Positions 1 through 9,167 are shown, numbered from the stretch's first letter. The stretch: 64,000 nt of DNA from Sphingobacteriaceae bacterium (GCA_947480015.1 CANKBS010000015.1:1-64000); one strand, 5' to 3'. Notes: generated by a model not told the origin, from the sequence alone. Numbers and translations are program-made.

Positions 1-2497
1 CCTGATAGGTGGGTGAAGGTGGTCCGGCTGTCCAGGTATAGGTATAAGGCGGAGAGCCGCCAGTATTCATGCCCGCCACGGTAATGCTATCACCCACGCA
101 GGCCGTTGGACTGCTAACACTCATAAATAAGGTCATAGCCAAGGGTTGAGAAATCACAAAACTTTGCGTAAAAACACAACCCGTTAAAGCATCGGTGACC
201 GTGACGGAATAATTACCCGCGCTGAGGCCGCTGATAGCCGAGGTTGTTTGAGTGGTTAAACCATTCGTCCACAAATAACTTTGACTTCCCGAGCCACCAC
301 TAATGGCTGAAATATTAGCGGTTCCATTACCCGCACCATTACAATTTAAAATACCTGAATAATTAAGAGTCGCACCTAAAGGGATAAGTGAAGTGAAAAA
401 CACAGTGGTTGTATAGGTTGCATTGTAACCCGCATCAAAAACAATAACGGTGTAAATACCCGGACTTAAGCCTGCAGCAACAGATCCGGTTTGCCCGGTT
501 GGAATCCAGGTATAGGAGAATGGACCAGTTCCTGCATTAGCCGTAACCGTTGCCGATCCTAAAGTGGCACAGGTAATGGAGGTGCTACTAGCCCCTACGC
601 CACCTTGATTAAATAAACACATGCCAAGAGCAGTGGCACAGGTATTACTAATGGATGCTTGATAGGTCCCAACAAAACCAGACCCGCAAACATAAAGCAT
701 TTTAGTATTCTTATTTAATTTTATATCGAAAACATACTGCGTTAGCACTGTAGTGCTAAGGGCAATGGGCGTAAGCGTTGCAAAGCTAGTACCGGTAAAA
801 TGATAAGTAATAATATTACCAACACCGCCAATGTAGAGATTATCACAATCATCCACTGCAATACCACCCTGACGTTTATTAACCAAACCTGGTACCGTAG
901 TAGAAGCAACTACAGTACCCGTTGTTTTGTTATACGCTGCCAAATTACTACCATCATAAAAATAGAGATAATTACCATTAACCGCCAAACAATTAAAACC
1001 ATTGGAGGAACCAACCGGAGCTCCGGCATAAACCGATTTGTTACTACTTTCAAATAAGGTTGTATAACCGGTTGGTTGTAACCATAAATTATTATTAAAT
1101 CCTGCATTCACTCTGCACAATTTGTTGCTCACACCTACTGCACCGGCAAAAACCACAAAAATATTTCCCTGATCGTCAATGGTATTACAAACTATATCCT
1201 GCCCGGCAGCCGGATTAAGCGGATTAAAAGTCGTCACATTTAATGCTGATGTAACAGAATTAATCGTAGCGGCGCATAAATTGGAGTTGGTTCCACCACC
1301 CAATATATAAACATCAGCGGTTAAACAATGAAAGCCAAATTCCCAGATCTCGCGGTAACTCCCATTTTGAGTACTCAAAAAATTATCATAATTTCCAAAG
1401 GCATCTAGTCGTATAATCTGGGCACCACCTGAAACAAATCCCTGTCCGGTAAAAGATTTAGACGTGAATTTATCCACTGCAAAATTACTAATATAACCTA
1501 CTCCTGTGGTAAATACAGGTAATACCACGGTACCACTAAAGGTCCAAATTAAAACACCCAAACTATTATAGAAGGCAATTTTAAATGGTGTTGATCCGCC
1601 ATAAATAAAAGTATTTCCACCAAAATCATAATCCACATCATAAGCATAGGTATTGGCTGCTAAACTGCTTATAGTAGTAACCCAAGGATCAATGATGAGG
1701 GTTTTGTGTGAATCATACCCTTCCGGAAAAACAAATCCTAAGGTATCGCCATGCAAACTAAATTCTGAATTTACTTTTATTGAATCAGACGTATAACTCG
1801 AAGGCACATGCTCAATAATATCATCCAGTGGTGTTTTAATAATAATTTCACCGGCATTGTTTTTTTTCACCTTATCAAAATCACCCGAATAAAGCATCTT
1901 AATGTCAGATGCCTTGGCTCCCGGGTGCAAAATAAAGCTGTACTTAACGCCATAGCCCTTATCTTCAGGAATACTGTATACTACATCAATATTGGTATAA
2001 ACATTTTTATAGGTAATCTTTTTATAAGTAGAAGAATTGTATTTAGCCGCACCATAGGTGATGTAATGGCTTTGTTTTAAACCGGCTTCAATTGAAATAC
2101 TTTCAGTGCTTGCACCATGCCAATTCATGGTAACCAAATAAACGTCATCTGGTTTTTGTACAATGCTCTTCCCCTCTTCTATGGCTTCTTTTTGGCGCTC
2201 AGTAATTGGAAAACTTTTTCTTAATTCGTAAACCACCCCTTTTCCGGTAAAATAAATATGTTCATCGCCAGTGTCATAAGCATAAACTATTTTCTCGCCA
2301 TTTTTTAGTTTGGAATCAAACTGTCCCTTGTTCTCAATAAACACGCGACTCCCAAATACATCACCACTTGCCACAAAGCTATGAGTAACTGGTGTAAGGG
2401 GATAATACGTAACCGGATTATTGCCTGCTCTCATAGAAAAACCAGTCAGGCTAATAAAACATAACAATAAAAAAATATGATTTTTAAGTAAAGTCAA
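1..2497 (-). CDS. large surface protein, DUF7948 N-terminus with PKD/SprB-type repeats (partial, C-terminus outside window)
   Basis: An open minus-strand frame runs from a TTG at 2497 off the left edge, giving about 832 codons. The N-terminus is a short basic segment plus a hydrophobic stretch (LLLCFISLTGFS), read as a signal peptide. Residues from about 50 contain the FIENKGQ motif and the NWHGA and IDPW motifs typical of DUF7948, which opens many huge Bacteroidota surface proteins. The middle is beta-propeller-like (YGGST, ILGGG, LYIGG). The last part in the window has Ig-like SprB-type repeats (GGSGSQSYLWTNG, YSVTVTDALTGC). SprB-type proteins act as adhesins or gliding motility proteins and are secreted by T9SS, so a C-terminal sorting domain is expected to the left. 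An in-frame stop lies 54-56 nt upstream of the TTG, and the next ATG falls after the hydrophobic segment, so TTG is the best start. The function as an adhesin is inferred from the domains. Confidence 0.8.
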   Translation of the reverse strand, partial: MTLLKNHIFLLLCFISLTGFSMRAGNNPVTYYPLTPVTHSFVASGDVFGSRVFIENKGQFDSKLKNGEKIVYAYDTGDEHIYFTGKGVVYELRKSFPITERQKEAIEEGKSIVQKPDDVYLVTMNWHGASTESISIEAGLKQSHYITYGAAKYNSSTYKKITYKNVYTNIDVVYSIPEDKGYGVKYSFILHPGAKASDIKMLYSGDFDKVKKNNAGEIIIKTPLDDIIEHVPSSYTSDSIKVNSEFSLHGDTLGFVFPEGYDSHKTLIIDPWVTTISSLAANTYAYDVDYDFGGNTFIYGGSTPFKIAFYNSLGVLIWTFSGTVVLPVFTTGVGYISNFAVDKFTSKSFTGQGFVSGGAQIIRLDAFGNYDNFLSTQNGSYREIWEFGFHCLTADVYILGGGTNSNLCAATINSVTSALNVTTFNPLNPAAGQDIVCNTIDDQGNIFVVFAGAVGVSNKLCRVNAGFNNNLWLQPTGYTTLFESSNKSVYAGAPVGSSNGFNCLAVNGNYLYFYDGSNLAAYNKTTGTVVASTTVPGLVNKRQGGIAVDDCDNLYIGGVGNIITYHFTGTSFATLTPIALSTTVLTQYVFDIKLNKNTKMLYVCGSGFVGTYQASISNTCATALGMCLFNQGGVGASSTSITCATLGSATVTANAGTGPFSYTWIPTGQTGSVAAGLSPGIYTVIVFDAGYNATYTTTVFFTSLIPLGATLNYSGILNCNGAGNGTANISAISGGSGSQSYLWTNGLTTQTTSAISGLSAGNYSVTVTDALTGCVFTQSFVISQPLAMTLFMSVSSPTACVGDSITVAGMNTGGSPPYTYTWTAGPPSPTYQ

Positions 2498-2691
2498 CTC
2501 AGAAGCTTTAGTGCGCGATATTAGATATCTAAGATAAAGAAATTAAATGAAAAATCCAGTGATTACTGATATTTTCAAAGTCGAAATTTTAACAAACTTA
2601 ATTATTGATTAATTGTTAATTGGGTATACAAGCTTACTAAGACTTGTCACCTTTTTTAAAGAATGAAAAAATTAAACAAAAGACCAATGAA

Positions 2692-3648
2692 TTAACGATT
2701 AAGCACGACCACTATCACAGGTGCAATAAAAACAGCCATGTAAAATAAAAGCACCAATATTCTAAAAAAAGTACTTAAATCAAATTTTAAATTCACTTGT
2801 AAAACCGAACTTACATGTTGTATGAGTATGGGTTCAGCAGCCGTGTAGTCATATTTTCCGGCACTTATGCCAATGTACTTTTTCGGAAAAGAAAACAATA
2901 AACAATCACGAATTAACCAATAATTTTTATCACTTAAACTCGCATAATCAAGGTGATAATTAATACGTTCTTGCTTTAAATACTCTCTTATTTTTTGATG
3001 TTTGTTCTCATTGTACAACTCTAATCCAATTAAAGCGGGAATGATGATGAGCAAGGGATTATACAAACACATAAACAATAAAGCAACGATTGAAATAATT
3101 CCAAATACTAAGCGAATGACATAATTCTCTCTAAAGAACAGGGTTTCCATTAATCGCCCACCATCTAGTGGATAAAAAGGCAAACAATTCAACAGATTAA
3201 TAATTAAAAACGAATTCGCTAAAACTTTAAGCGTTTCACTTTGCAGGTCCTTATTCAACCAAAATAAAACACTTCCAATTAGGATACCGGGTACGGGTCC
3301 GCCCAAAATAATTAAACACAATTGAAATTGCGATACCTGCTGCTTTTTACCGGTGGTAAAGGCTCCCAATAAAGGCACAATAAATATTTTTACATTGCTG
3401 TAATTAAACAATTTCATGAATAAAAAATGCCCCATTTCATGTATGATAATCACCAATAAAATAGCGGCTATATAAACCAAATTTTGATCAAACAAAAAGT
3501 AAAATAACAGCGCATAAATAACTAATGAAATCAATGAGCGTGTAATGGCATTTTGATTTTTTTCAATTAAAATAGGCTTAGGTGGGAAACTTAAACCGGA
3601 CGTTTTTTCTTCTCCAGTTCCGGCTTCATTCTGTGTAAAATCGCTCAC
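2692..3648 (-). CDS. site-2 protease family (M50) membrane metalloprotease
   Basis: This 318-residue protein has several predicted membrane segments. It carries the zinc motif HEMGH at residues 70-74 inside a transmembrane helix and a second-ligand motif, FYPLDGG, with Asp162. Both are hallmarks of M50 intramembrane proteases. The roughly 30-residue N-terminal tail is polar and likely cytosolic. Family members cleave membrane-bound anti-sigma factors or signal-peptide remnants; the substrate here is unknown. The start codon overlaps the end of the upstream heme A synthase gene by 4 bases, so the two are probably co-transcribed and translationally coupled. A role in haem or cytochrome assembly is possible only by context. 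Confidence 0.85.
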   Translation of the reverse strand: MSDFTQNEAGTGEEKTSGLSFPPKPILIEKNQNAITRSLISLVIYALLFYFLFDQNLVYIAAILLVIIIHEMGHFLFMKLFNYSNVKIFIVPLLGAFTTGKKQQVSQFQLCLIILGGPVPGILIGSVLFWLNKDLQSETLKVLANSFLIINLLNCLPFYPLDGGRLMETLFFRENYVIRLVFGIISIVALLFMCLYNPLLIIIPALIGLELYNENKHQKIREYLKQERINYHLDYASLSDKNYWLIRDCLLFSFPKKYIGISAGKYDYTAAEPILIQHVSSVLQVNLKFDLSTFFRILVLLFYMAVFIAPVIVVVLNR

Positions 3649-4715
3649 GATGAGATTTTTGGTTTATTAAATAATTGAAACAGTAAATAAAGGCTTGATA
3701 AAAACAAAAAGAAAGCCCCGGTTTGATGCAAAGCACCCATGATTAAAGGCACCTGATAAATAAGCGTTAAGACCCCTAAAATAAATTGAATGGTGACTGC
3801 ATATACCACTAAAGTAATAGCCAAATCTTGCTGTTTGTTGAGTTTTAATTTAGTTGACCGATACCAAATAAAACAAACCAAACACACAACCAATAAGGCC
3901 AACATTCGGTGTATAAACTGAATGCCACTAGGGTTTTCAAAAGCATTCTGAAAAAACGAATCTTTCATGTAAACCTGTTCAGGCATCCATCCTTCACCCA
4001 TTTTAGGCCAGTTGTTAAAGATATGTCCCGGACGAATGGTGGCATTATTACCTTCTACAAAACCAGCCGTAAAAGCACCATAAATTATCTGCAAAATTAG
4101 CACCATAAAAAAAAGGATACTGATTCCTCCTAGTTTTTTTCCATCCCAAACTTCTACCTCCTCTTTCGGATAAATAAGTTTAAGTGCAAACCAAAAAGTA
4201 AAAGCAGCCAAAGTAAAAGCACTTAATAAATGAGTGGCTAATCGGTAATGACTTACTGCGGGTTGCTGCTGTAAGCCGCTATAAACCATCCACCAACCTA
4301 TAACTGCTTGCATGGCGCCCATAAAAAATAAAAGCACAAACGAAGGCCACATCGTTTTATATATTTTTTTCTTCCACAAAAAATAAATAAAACCCAGAGC
4401 AAACACATACATCATCGTACGTCCAATCATACGGTGAATGTACTCCCATAAAAAAATAGGTTTAAACTCCACCAAGGTCATGGTATTATTTATTTTTTCA
4501 AATTCAGGACTTTGCTGGTATTTCATAAAACGCTCTTGCCACATCTGTTCGTTTAGTGGTGGAACGGAACCCATAAAACTCCAATCGGTTATGGATAGTC
4601 CTGAATGGGTTAACCGCGTTAAGCCACCAACAAGCACCATGATGTAGATTAACAAACAACCACTCAGTAACCAGTAGATGATTTGTTTATTTGGAGAATT
4701 TGAGATAGGATTCAT
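3645..4715 (-). CDS. ctaA: heme A synthase (COX15/CtaA family)
   Basis: Heme A synthase oxidises the C8 methyl group of heme O to give heme A for aa3-type cytochrome oxidase, in the cytoplasmic membrane. The 356-residue sequence has about eight hydrophobic segments in two similar halves. It shows the conserved GGLTRLTHSGLSI segment (30-42) and four candidate haem-ligand histidines: His94 in EYIHRMIGR, His162 in RLATH, His269 in FIHRM and His330 in GALHQTG. This matches alpha-proteobacterial-type COX15 length. It lies 52 bases downstream of a beta-helix lipoprotein gene and overlaps the M50 protease gene by 4 bases. No heme O synthase or oxidase subunits are in the window. Confidence 0.93.
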   Translation of the reverse strand: MNPISNSPNKQIIYWLLSGCLLIYIMVLVGGLTRLTHSGLSITDWSFMGSVPPLNEQMWQERFMKYQQSPEFEKINNTMTLVEFKPIFLWEYIHRMIGRTMMYVFALGFIYFLWKKKIYKTMWPSFVLLFFMGAMQAVIGWWMVYSGLQQQPAVSHYRLATHLLSAFTLAAFTFWFALKLIYPKEEVEVWDGKKLGGISILFFMVLILQIIYGAFTAGFVEGNNATIRPGHIFNNWPKMGEGWMPEQVYMKDSFFQNAFENPSGIQFIHRMLALLVVCLVCFIWYRSTKLKLNKQQDLAITLVVYAVTIQFILGVLTLIYQVPLIMGALHQTGAFFLFLSSLYLLFQLFNKPKISS

Positions 4716-4767
4716 TCGGGCGCAAATTTAATGGGAAATAAGATAGAAACCACAAAATTTTAAAATT

Positions 4768-6264
4768 CTATTGAATTTCGTATGCGCCAACACTAATGTT
4801 ATTGAGATTTCTGTTTTTGCCGGCAATGTCCACTTTTACCAAAGCGGCATCGCTCTTAGCCTGTGCCGAAATAAAATTCTTTAAACGTGTTTCGCTACTG
4901 GCCGGTTCAAAATTATAGGTAATTACATCTTTGTAATTTATAATAGCATTTTTATCGCCTTTAACTACATCCTTAAAATAGGCCGCGTTACTGGTATTTA
5001 CACTGGTTTTCATCCAACAACTGCTAAAAGTATAACTTGGCGTAACGTTGGTGGCCGACTTAAGATCAACGGCTAATTCATTATCTAATTTCCCGTCAAT
5101 GATACAATTTCCAAAATAAGCCCAAATAGGCACCGTTTGTTGCGTGCTGTAATTATTTAAGCTTACAGCTGGTTTATCTCGAGGTGAATCGGTTCCCCAG
5201 TAATTAGCAAAAGTGCAATGCAAAAAATAATATTCCCCACCCATTAGTACATTAAGCGAATATTCTTGACAATTACTAATGACATTGTTTGCCCCATAAA
5301 TGCGGAAATAAAAGCCATACAAACCCCATTTACTCATGTTTTGAATTTTTGTATTGGTAATGCTCAGGGTTCTTTTTTTAGCCAAGGTGGTATCGTCGCC
5401 AAACAATTCAGCTTGCACGCCTATATAACCATTCTTAATAATGGCATAATCAATAATATTATCATCACTCCCTTCGTTTATCCAAATGCGATCCCATTGT
5501 CCCGGATCATTGGCATAATCTTTTTCCCTTCTGGCACCCTGAAAAATAACTTCATTGCCCAATTTACCCAATACTTGTATTTGTCCGCCCTGCAAGACCC
5601 AAAGGCCGGCTTTATAATTTAAATAAATCTTGGTACCGGCTTGTATTTTTAATTTCACCGCCGAATCTACAGCGCAATAGCCATAAATAACATGGGGCTT
5701 GTCGTTTTTCCAAACAATTTCACCATTTATTGGGTCGAATGATTTTTTTAAATGATCACAATAGGAATAAGGGAAATAGGTGCCGTCCTTAAATTTCACT
5801 GCGTCTTGAGCATAGTGATAGTAGGCATCCTGACCCCAGGCCTCAAGTATGACTTTTTGTTCATTTCCATTTAAAGTAAAATGTATGGCATCAGTAATTA
5901 TAAGTGGCGAGTTTGCATTATTGGGATTTACATTCACCTGAATAAATATATACAAACTATCATCCGGCCCAATTTCAATATCGCTAAAACTGCTTCCCTT
6001 AGCCCCATCCACATTAATAATAAACGGCGAAGTGGTTCCTCCTTCAAGAATAATGGCAGAGATCTTAATCTTTTTTTTGTTTTTATTATAAACACGAATG
6101 TTTTGTGTAGAAGAACCAATGGTCGTAAACACCGTATCAAATAAAACCGAATCTTGCGAGAAATTAAGCTTCGAAGCGGGATCAGTGGCAAAGGTGTTTT
6201 TTTTACACGCACTTATATTACAAAGTACAAATACTCCGAGGAGACCAAAAAGAAGTTTAAACAC
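4768..6264 (-). CDS. lipoprotein with right-handed beta-helix-like repeats
   Basis: The protein is about 498 residues and is probably exported and lipidated. A hydrophobic segment (LLFGLLGVFVLC) ends in a lipobox-like NISAC-KK. The N-terminal part (to about residue 130) looks like an Ig/ASPM-like beta domain with a DSVLFDTVFTTIGSST motif common in Bacteroidota lipoproteins. The rest repeats short beta-strand rungs (VLQGGQIQVLG, DNIIDYAIIKNGYIG, LSITNTKIQNMS), as in parallel beta-helix proteins. A longer reading would start at TTG 6282, but that TTG lies inside a TATATTTG promoter-like element (6280-6287), so translation more likely begins at GTG 6273 or 6264. The function is unknown; a surface-anchored carbohydrate-binding or structural role is a guess from the fold. 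Confidence 0.72.
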   Translation of the reverse strand: MFKLLFGLLGVFVLCNISACKKNTFATDPASKLNFSQDSVLFDTVFTTIGSSTQNIRVYNKNKKKIKISAIILEGGTTSPFIINVDGAKGSSFSDIEIGPDDSLYIFIQVNVNPNNANSPLIITDAIHFTLNGNEQKVILEAWGQDAYYHYAQDAVKFKDGTYFPYSYCDHLKKSFDPINGEIVWKNDKPHVIYGYCAVDSAVKLKIQAGTKIYLNYKAGLWVLQGGQIQVLGKLGNEVIFQGARREKDYANDPGQWDRIWINEGSDDNIIDYAIIKNGYIGVQAELFGDDTTLAKKRTLSITNTKIQNMSKWGLYGFYFRIYGANNVISNCQEYSLNVLMGGEYYFLHCTFANYWGTDSPRDKPAVSLNNYSTQQTVPIWAYFGNCIIDGKLDNELAVDLKSATNVTPSYTFSSCWMKTSVNTSNAAYFKDVVKGDKNAIINYKDVITYNFEPASSETRLKNFISAQAKSDAALVKVDIAGKNRNLNNISVGAYEIQ

Positions 6265-6570
6265 GTGTTTCACAGTTTGCAAATATACAACGCTTAAGTT
6301 ATAAAAATAGTATGTAAAAAAAAACCTGATTCAAATTGAACCTGACCCTAGTGTGCAAATGTACGGAGTGACCACGATTTTGTGATTAACGTTTATACCA
6401 GCCTATTGTCTTATAATAATATAACTACCCTCCACTAATCCTTAAATTGTTTTTTTTAAGTGATTTTTAAAAATTAGACCAGGAGGACTTGATGAGCTCA
6501 ATTAAATTATTTTTTACATAAAATAAATATATGTTGTTAAAACTGATTCCTAACTGTGCGCTATGTTGAC
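6265..6570. other. intergenic region with little recognisable content
   Basis: These roughly 300 bases separate two minus-strand genes. I see two minus-strand promoter -7 like elements: TATATTTG (complement of 6280-6287) next to the lipoprotein start and TACATTTG (complement of 6356-6363) further upstream. The remainder is AT-rich with no convincing ORF, RNA or strong hairpin. Confidence 0.5.
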
Positions 6571-7161
6571 TTAGTACAACAGAATGCCAAAGAGTGTAAG
6601 GGCATTAAGTACCGTTAAAGCCGTTAAAGAATAAGCACTCTCATTTAAATTAAACATAAAGGCAACCGTAGAAATAAGTGCAAAAAAAACAGAGAGAAAG
6701 ATAATTGGACTGGCAGAAAAAAGCCGAAAACAATGTGAGGATGTTTCAACCGAACCTTTGAGTTCTTTTTGTAATAAAAAATCTTTGCCTATAAAAAAGT
6801 TCGATTGTTTTGCCGGACTCGCCACATAGTCATCCACAATGAGGGTGTATTCCTTGTTATTAATACCTGTAATCTCAATACTGGCAACAATCATGGCACC
6901 GTTTTTTGCAGGGCCATTACCATGTTTTACAAACATATTTTTCGAAAAGTGTGCATCAAAATGACAAGGACCAAAAAAACAAAACAACAATTCGCAATAA
7001 ATAAAAAAGCAAACAACATTACATAAATTTTGAAATTTATAAATCCGCGAACTTTTTAATTTCTGAAGAATTATAATCTCCCGACGTTTTTTGTAAGCAA
7101 TGACATTGCCTACTTCTTCAGCAGTGAGCGGTATGCGGCGAGGTCGCTTTTTAGGTTCCAT
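6571..7161 (-). CDS. unknown membrane protein downstream of a GT2 glycosyltransferase
   Basis: This 196-residue protein belongs to no family I recognise. A basic N-terminus (MEPKKRPRRIPL, residues 1-12) precedes a membrane segment around residues 45-65 that contains three Cys. A soluble stretch of about 80 residues follows (about 67-145). Two further membrane segments end the protein (about 150-170 and 175-195). The middle part has strands such as GAMIVASIEITG and EYTLIVDDYVA, suggesting a small beta domain outside or inside the membrane. It begins 10 bases after the GT2 gene and is probably in the same operon, so it may help in the same lipid or glycan step. That link rests only on position. 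Confidence 0.6.
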   Translation of the reverse strand: MEPKKRPRRIPLTAEEVGNVIAYKKRREIIILQKLKSSRIYKFQNLCNVVCFFIYCELLFCFFGPCHFDAHFSKNMFVKHGNGPAKNGAMIVASIEITGINNKEYTLIVDDYVASPAKQSNFFIGKDFLLQKELKGSVETSSHCFRLFSASPIIFLSVFFALISTVAFMFNLNESAYSLTALTVLNALTLFGILLY

Positions 7162-7171
7162 CGCCTATAAC

Positions 7172-8125
7172 TTAATTGGTTTGTTTATCGATAAGATAAT
7201 TATTACGAATAGAACTGTTTCTTAAAACCAGTTCGCCAATAAATCCGGCTAAAAACATCATACTTCCAATAATCATACAGGCTAAAGAAATATAAAAGGA
7301 TGGGCGCTGGCTAATGAGTCGCGCTGTATGATGCGTAAAAACACAATACAATTTATTCACGCCAAGGTAAAAGGCAAAACCAAATCCCAATATAAATAAC
7401 AAGGTACCAATCACACCAAAAAAATGCATGGGTCGTTTACCAAACTTAGAAAGAAAAGTAATGGTCATTAAATCCAGAAAGCCATTAATAAACCTATTCC
7501 ATCCAAACTTACTGACACCATATTTTCGGGCTTGATGTTGCACCACCTTCTCCCCTATCTTGTCAAACCCAGCAGCCTTCGCCATCACCGGAATAAAACG
7601 GTGCATCTCACCATATACTTCTATACTTTTTACAACTTGATTTTTGTAGGCTTTTAAACCACAATTCATGTCGTGTAATTGAATACCACTAATTTTACGA
7701 TTGGTGTAATTATATAATTTGGAAGGTAAATTTTTGGTAAAGGCATTGTCGTAACGCTTTTGTTTCCAACCACTCACCAAATCATAACCATCTGTCATAA
7801 TCATGGTATATAATCCCGGAATTTCATCCGGACTATCTTGCAAATCCGCATCCATGGTTATAACCACATCCCCTTCAGCCAAACCAAAACCAACGTGCAA
7901 AGCAGGCGATTTACCGTAATTGCGTCGAAACTTAATGCCTTTCACGCGTTGGTCACTCGCACTGAGCTCTTCTATGACCTCCCAGGATTTATCCTTTGAA
8001 CCGTCATCTATAAAAAGAATCTGATAAGAGTATTTATTTTGCTGCATCACACGGGTAATCCACTCGTACAGCTCGGGTAGGGATTCTTGTTCGTTGAAAA
8101 GAGGAATTACAATAGATAGATTCAT
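7172..8125 (-). CDS. GT2 family glycosyltransferase (dolichyl-/undecaprenyl-phosphate sugar transferase type)
   Basis: At 317 residues it has the layout of GtrB/ArnC/DPM1-like enzymes, which move a sugar from a nucleotide donor to a polyprenyl phosphate at the inner face of the membrane. The GT-A domain shows SIVIPLFNEQESL (residues 4-16), the DDGSKD motif (40-45) and the metal-binding MDADLQD (91-97). The acceptor-side region with RNYGKSPALHVGF fits the subfamily. Two transmembrane helices occupy the C-terminal third (FFGVIGTLLFILGF and LACMIIGSMMFLAGFIGEL). The sugar and final glycan are not identifiable. Its start lies close to the divergent SRP RNA gene on the other strand. Confidence 0.88.
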   Translation of the reverse strand: MNLSIVIPLFNEQESLPELYEWITRVMQQNKYSYQILFIDDGSKDKSWEVIEELSASDQRVKGIKFRRNYGKSPALHVGFGLAEGDVVITMDADLQDSPDEIPGLYTMIMTDGYDLVSGWKQKRYDNAFTKNLPSKLYNYTNRKISGIQLHDMNCGLKAYKNQVVKSIEVYGEMHRFIPVMAKAAGFDKIGEKVVQHQARKYGVSKFGWNRFINGFLDLMTITFLSKFGKRPMHFFGVIGTLLFILGFGFAFYLGVNKLYCVFTHHTARLISQRPSFYISLACMIIGSMMFLAGFIGELVLRNSSIRNNYLIDKQTN

Positions 8126-8177
8126 AAAATGTTGCGTAAAGAACGCAATTCATTAGCTACAAATTTTATAATTATAA

Positions 8178-8206
8178 TTGTAAAATAAAAATTATTGTTA
8201 AATTTG
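8178..8206 (+). promoter_or_regulatory. promoter of the SRP RNA gene
   Basis: TTG at 8178-8180 and TAAATTTG at 8199-8206 are 18 bases apart. They match the Bacteroidota -33/-7 pattern (TTTG and TAnnTTTG). The predicted RNA 5' end at 8211 falls a few bases downstream, as expected. Confidence 0.7.
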
Positions 8207-8210
8207 CAGC

Positions 8211-8305
8211 GGGTAAGTCTTTCACGACCAGCTCCTGCTGAATCCCCCAGGCTGGGAACGGAGCAAGGGTAAGTGGTTGAGCGGTGCGATGGAAGTAGCT
8301 TACCC
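8211..8305 (+). ncRNA. ffs: signal recognition particle RNA, small bacterial type (4.5S RNA)
   Basis: The ends are exact complements (GGGTAAG at 8211-8217 and CTTACCC at 8299-8305), closing a long hairpin. Inner helices also pair: GCTC with GAGC, and CTGCT with AGTGG through G-U pairs. The tip reads CCCAGGCTGGGAACGGAGC, which is the SRP domain IV layout. A CTG/CGG stem is capped by a GGAA tetraloop, with the asymmetric loop AGCAAGGG on the 3' side, comparable to CAGGTCCGGAAGGAAGCAG of E. coli 4.5S RNA. It binds the Ffh protein M domain and targets nascent membrane and secreted proteins. A T-run at 8307-8313 may end transcription. A 76-codon minus-strand ORF across this stretch is therefore spurious. 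Confidence 0.85.
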
Positions 8306-8430
8306 ATTTTTTTATCTTTACCGTTTGCCTTAAAATCAGGCTGATTTTTCATTCACTCAGTCAAACACCACTTTCACTCAAAATTTCAAGCGTTTTAACA
8401 TTTTGGTCATTTTTTTTAACATAAATAAAC

Positions 8431-8438
8431 TACATTTG
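8431..8438 (+). promoter_or_regulatory. -7 promoter element for the ECF sigma gene
   Basis: TACATTTG matches TAnnTTTG exactly and lies 75 bases before the sigma factor ATG. A TTTTGG at 8402-8406 could be the upstream element, but the spacing (about 25 bases) is long. Confidence 0.45.
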
Positions 8439-8513
8439 TGTGTAATCTTAAAATTTTCGCCAATAGAATAGACATTTACTAGCACGTACCGAACCTTAAA
8501 GCAAGTAATAAAC

Positions 8514-9113
8514 ATGTCCATTCAATTGTTAAACGATCATGAGTTAGTAGAACTCTACATTGGCGGAAACGAAGAATCCCTCGCCGTTTTACTAACCCGT
8601 CACAAAAGAAAGATCTTTTCTTCTATTATTATGGTGGTTAAAGACCGTCAGCTAGCGGAAGATATTTTTCAAGATACTTTTATTAAGGTTATTCAAACCA
8701 TTAAAAAGGGCCAGTATAACGAAGAAGGCAAGTTTTTGCCCTGGATTCTACGTATAGCCCGTAACCTGATTATCGATCATTTTAGAAGAGCGAAAAAAAT
8801 GCCTCCTATGCCGGTTTATGTAAACGATGAAGGTGAGGAAATTTCGGTATTTAACTCCCTTTCGGCCGAAGAACCCAGACACAGTGCCGAAGAAAAAGGC
8901 GTTTTCAGGAAAAGTATCCGCAACCTTATTAACGAATTACCTGCCGATCAGCGTGAAGTCGTATTAATGCGCATCTATTACGACATGAGTTTTAAAGAGA
9001 TTTCTGAATTCACGAACGTTTCCATTAATACCGCTTTGGGAAGAATGCGTTATGGCCTCTTCAACCTTAAAAAAATGATTGCCGAAAAAAACATGGACCT
9101 CATACTGCGCTAA
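8514..9113 (+). CDS. RNA polymerase sigma factor, ECF (sigma-70 family)
   Basis: The protein has 199 residues. Region 2 spans about residues 22-95: LLTRHKRKIFSSIIMVVKDRQLAEDIFQDTF is the core-binding part, followed by KFLPWILRIARNLIIDHFR for -10 recognition. An acidic linker (EEISVFNSLSAEEPRHSAEE) leads to region 4 (about 135-190) with LPADQREVVLMRIYYDMSFKEIS and a helix-turn-helix (NVSINTALGRMRYG). This sigma family is a common single-copy regulator in Bacteroidota. No anti-sigma gene is adjacent; a terminator follows directly, so the gene is probably monocistronic. The target regulon cannot be read from the window. Confidence 0.93.
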   Translation: MSIQLLNDHELVELYIGGNEESLAVLLTRHKRKIFSSIIMVVKDRQLAEDIFQDTFIKVIQTIKKGQYNEEGKFLPWILRIARNLIIDHFRRAKKMPPMPVYVNDEGEEISVFNSLSAEEPRHSAEEKGVFRKSIRNLINELPADQREVVLMRIYYDMSFKEISEFTNVSINTALGRMRYGLFNLKKMIAEKNMDLILR

Positions 9114-9139
9114 AAATTTTTTGAGTTTTGAATTTGTTT

Positions 9140-9167
9140 AAAACCGACCTCTAAACAGGTCGGTTTT
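9140..9167 (+). terminator. Rho-independent terminator after the sigma gene
   Basis: AAAACCGACCT (9140-9150) and AGGTCGGTTTT (9157-9167) form an 11-bp perfect stem with a 6-base loop, followed by a T-rich stretch. Confidence 0.85.

Noticed and set aside
5266-5622. Plus-strand ORF across the beta-helix lipoprotein gene
   Set aside because: Antisense shadow of a well-supported minus-strand gene; no promoter or family.
8122-8352. 76-codon minus-strand ORF overlapping the GT2 start
   Set aside because: It lies across the SRP RNA, has unnatural composition and no family; the RNA structure explains the conservation-like look.
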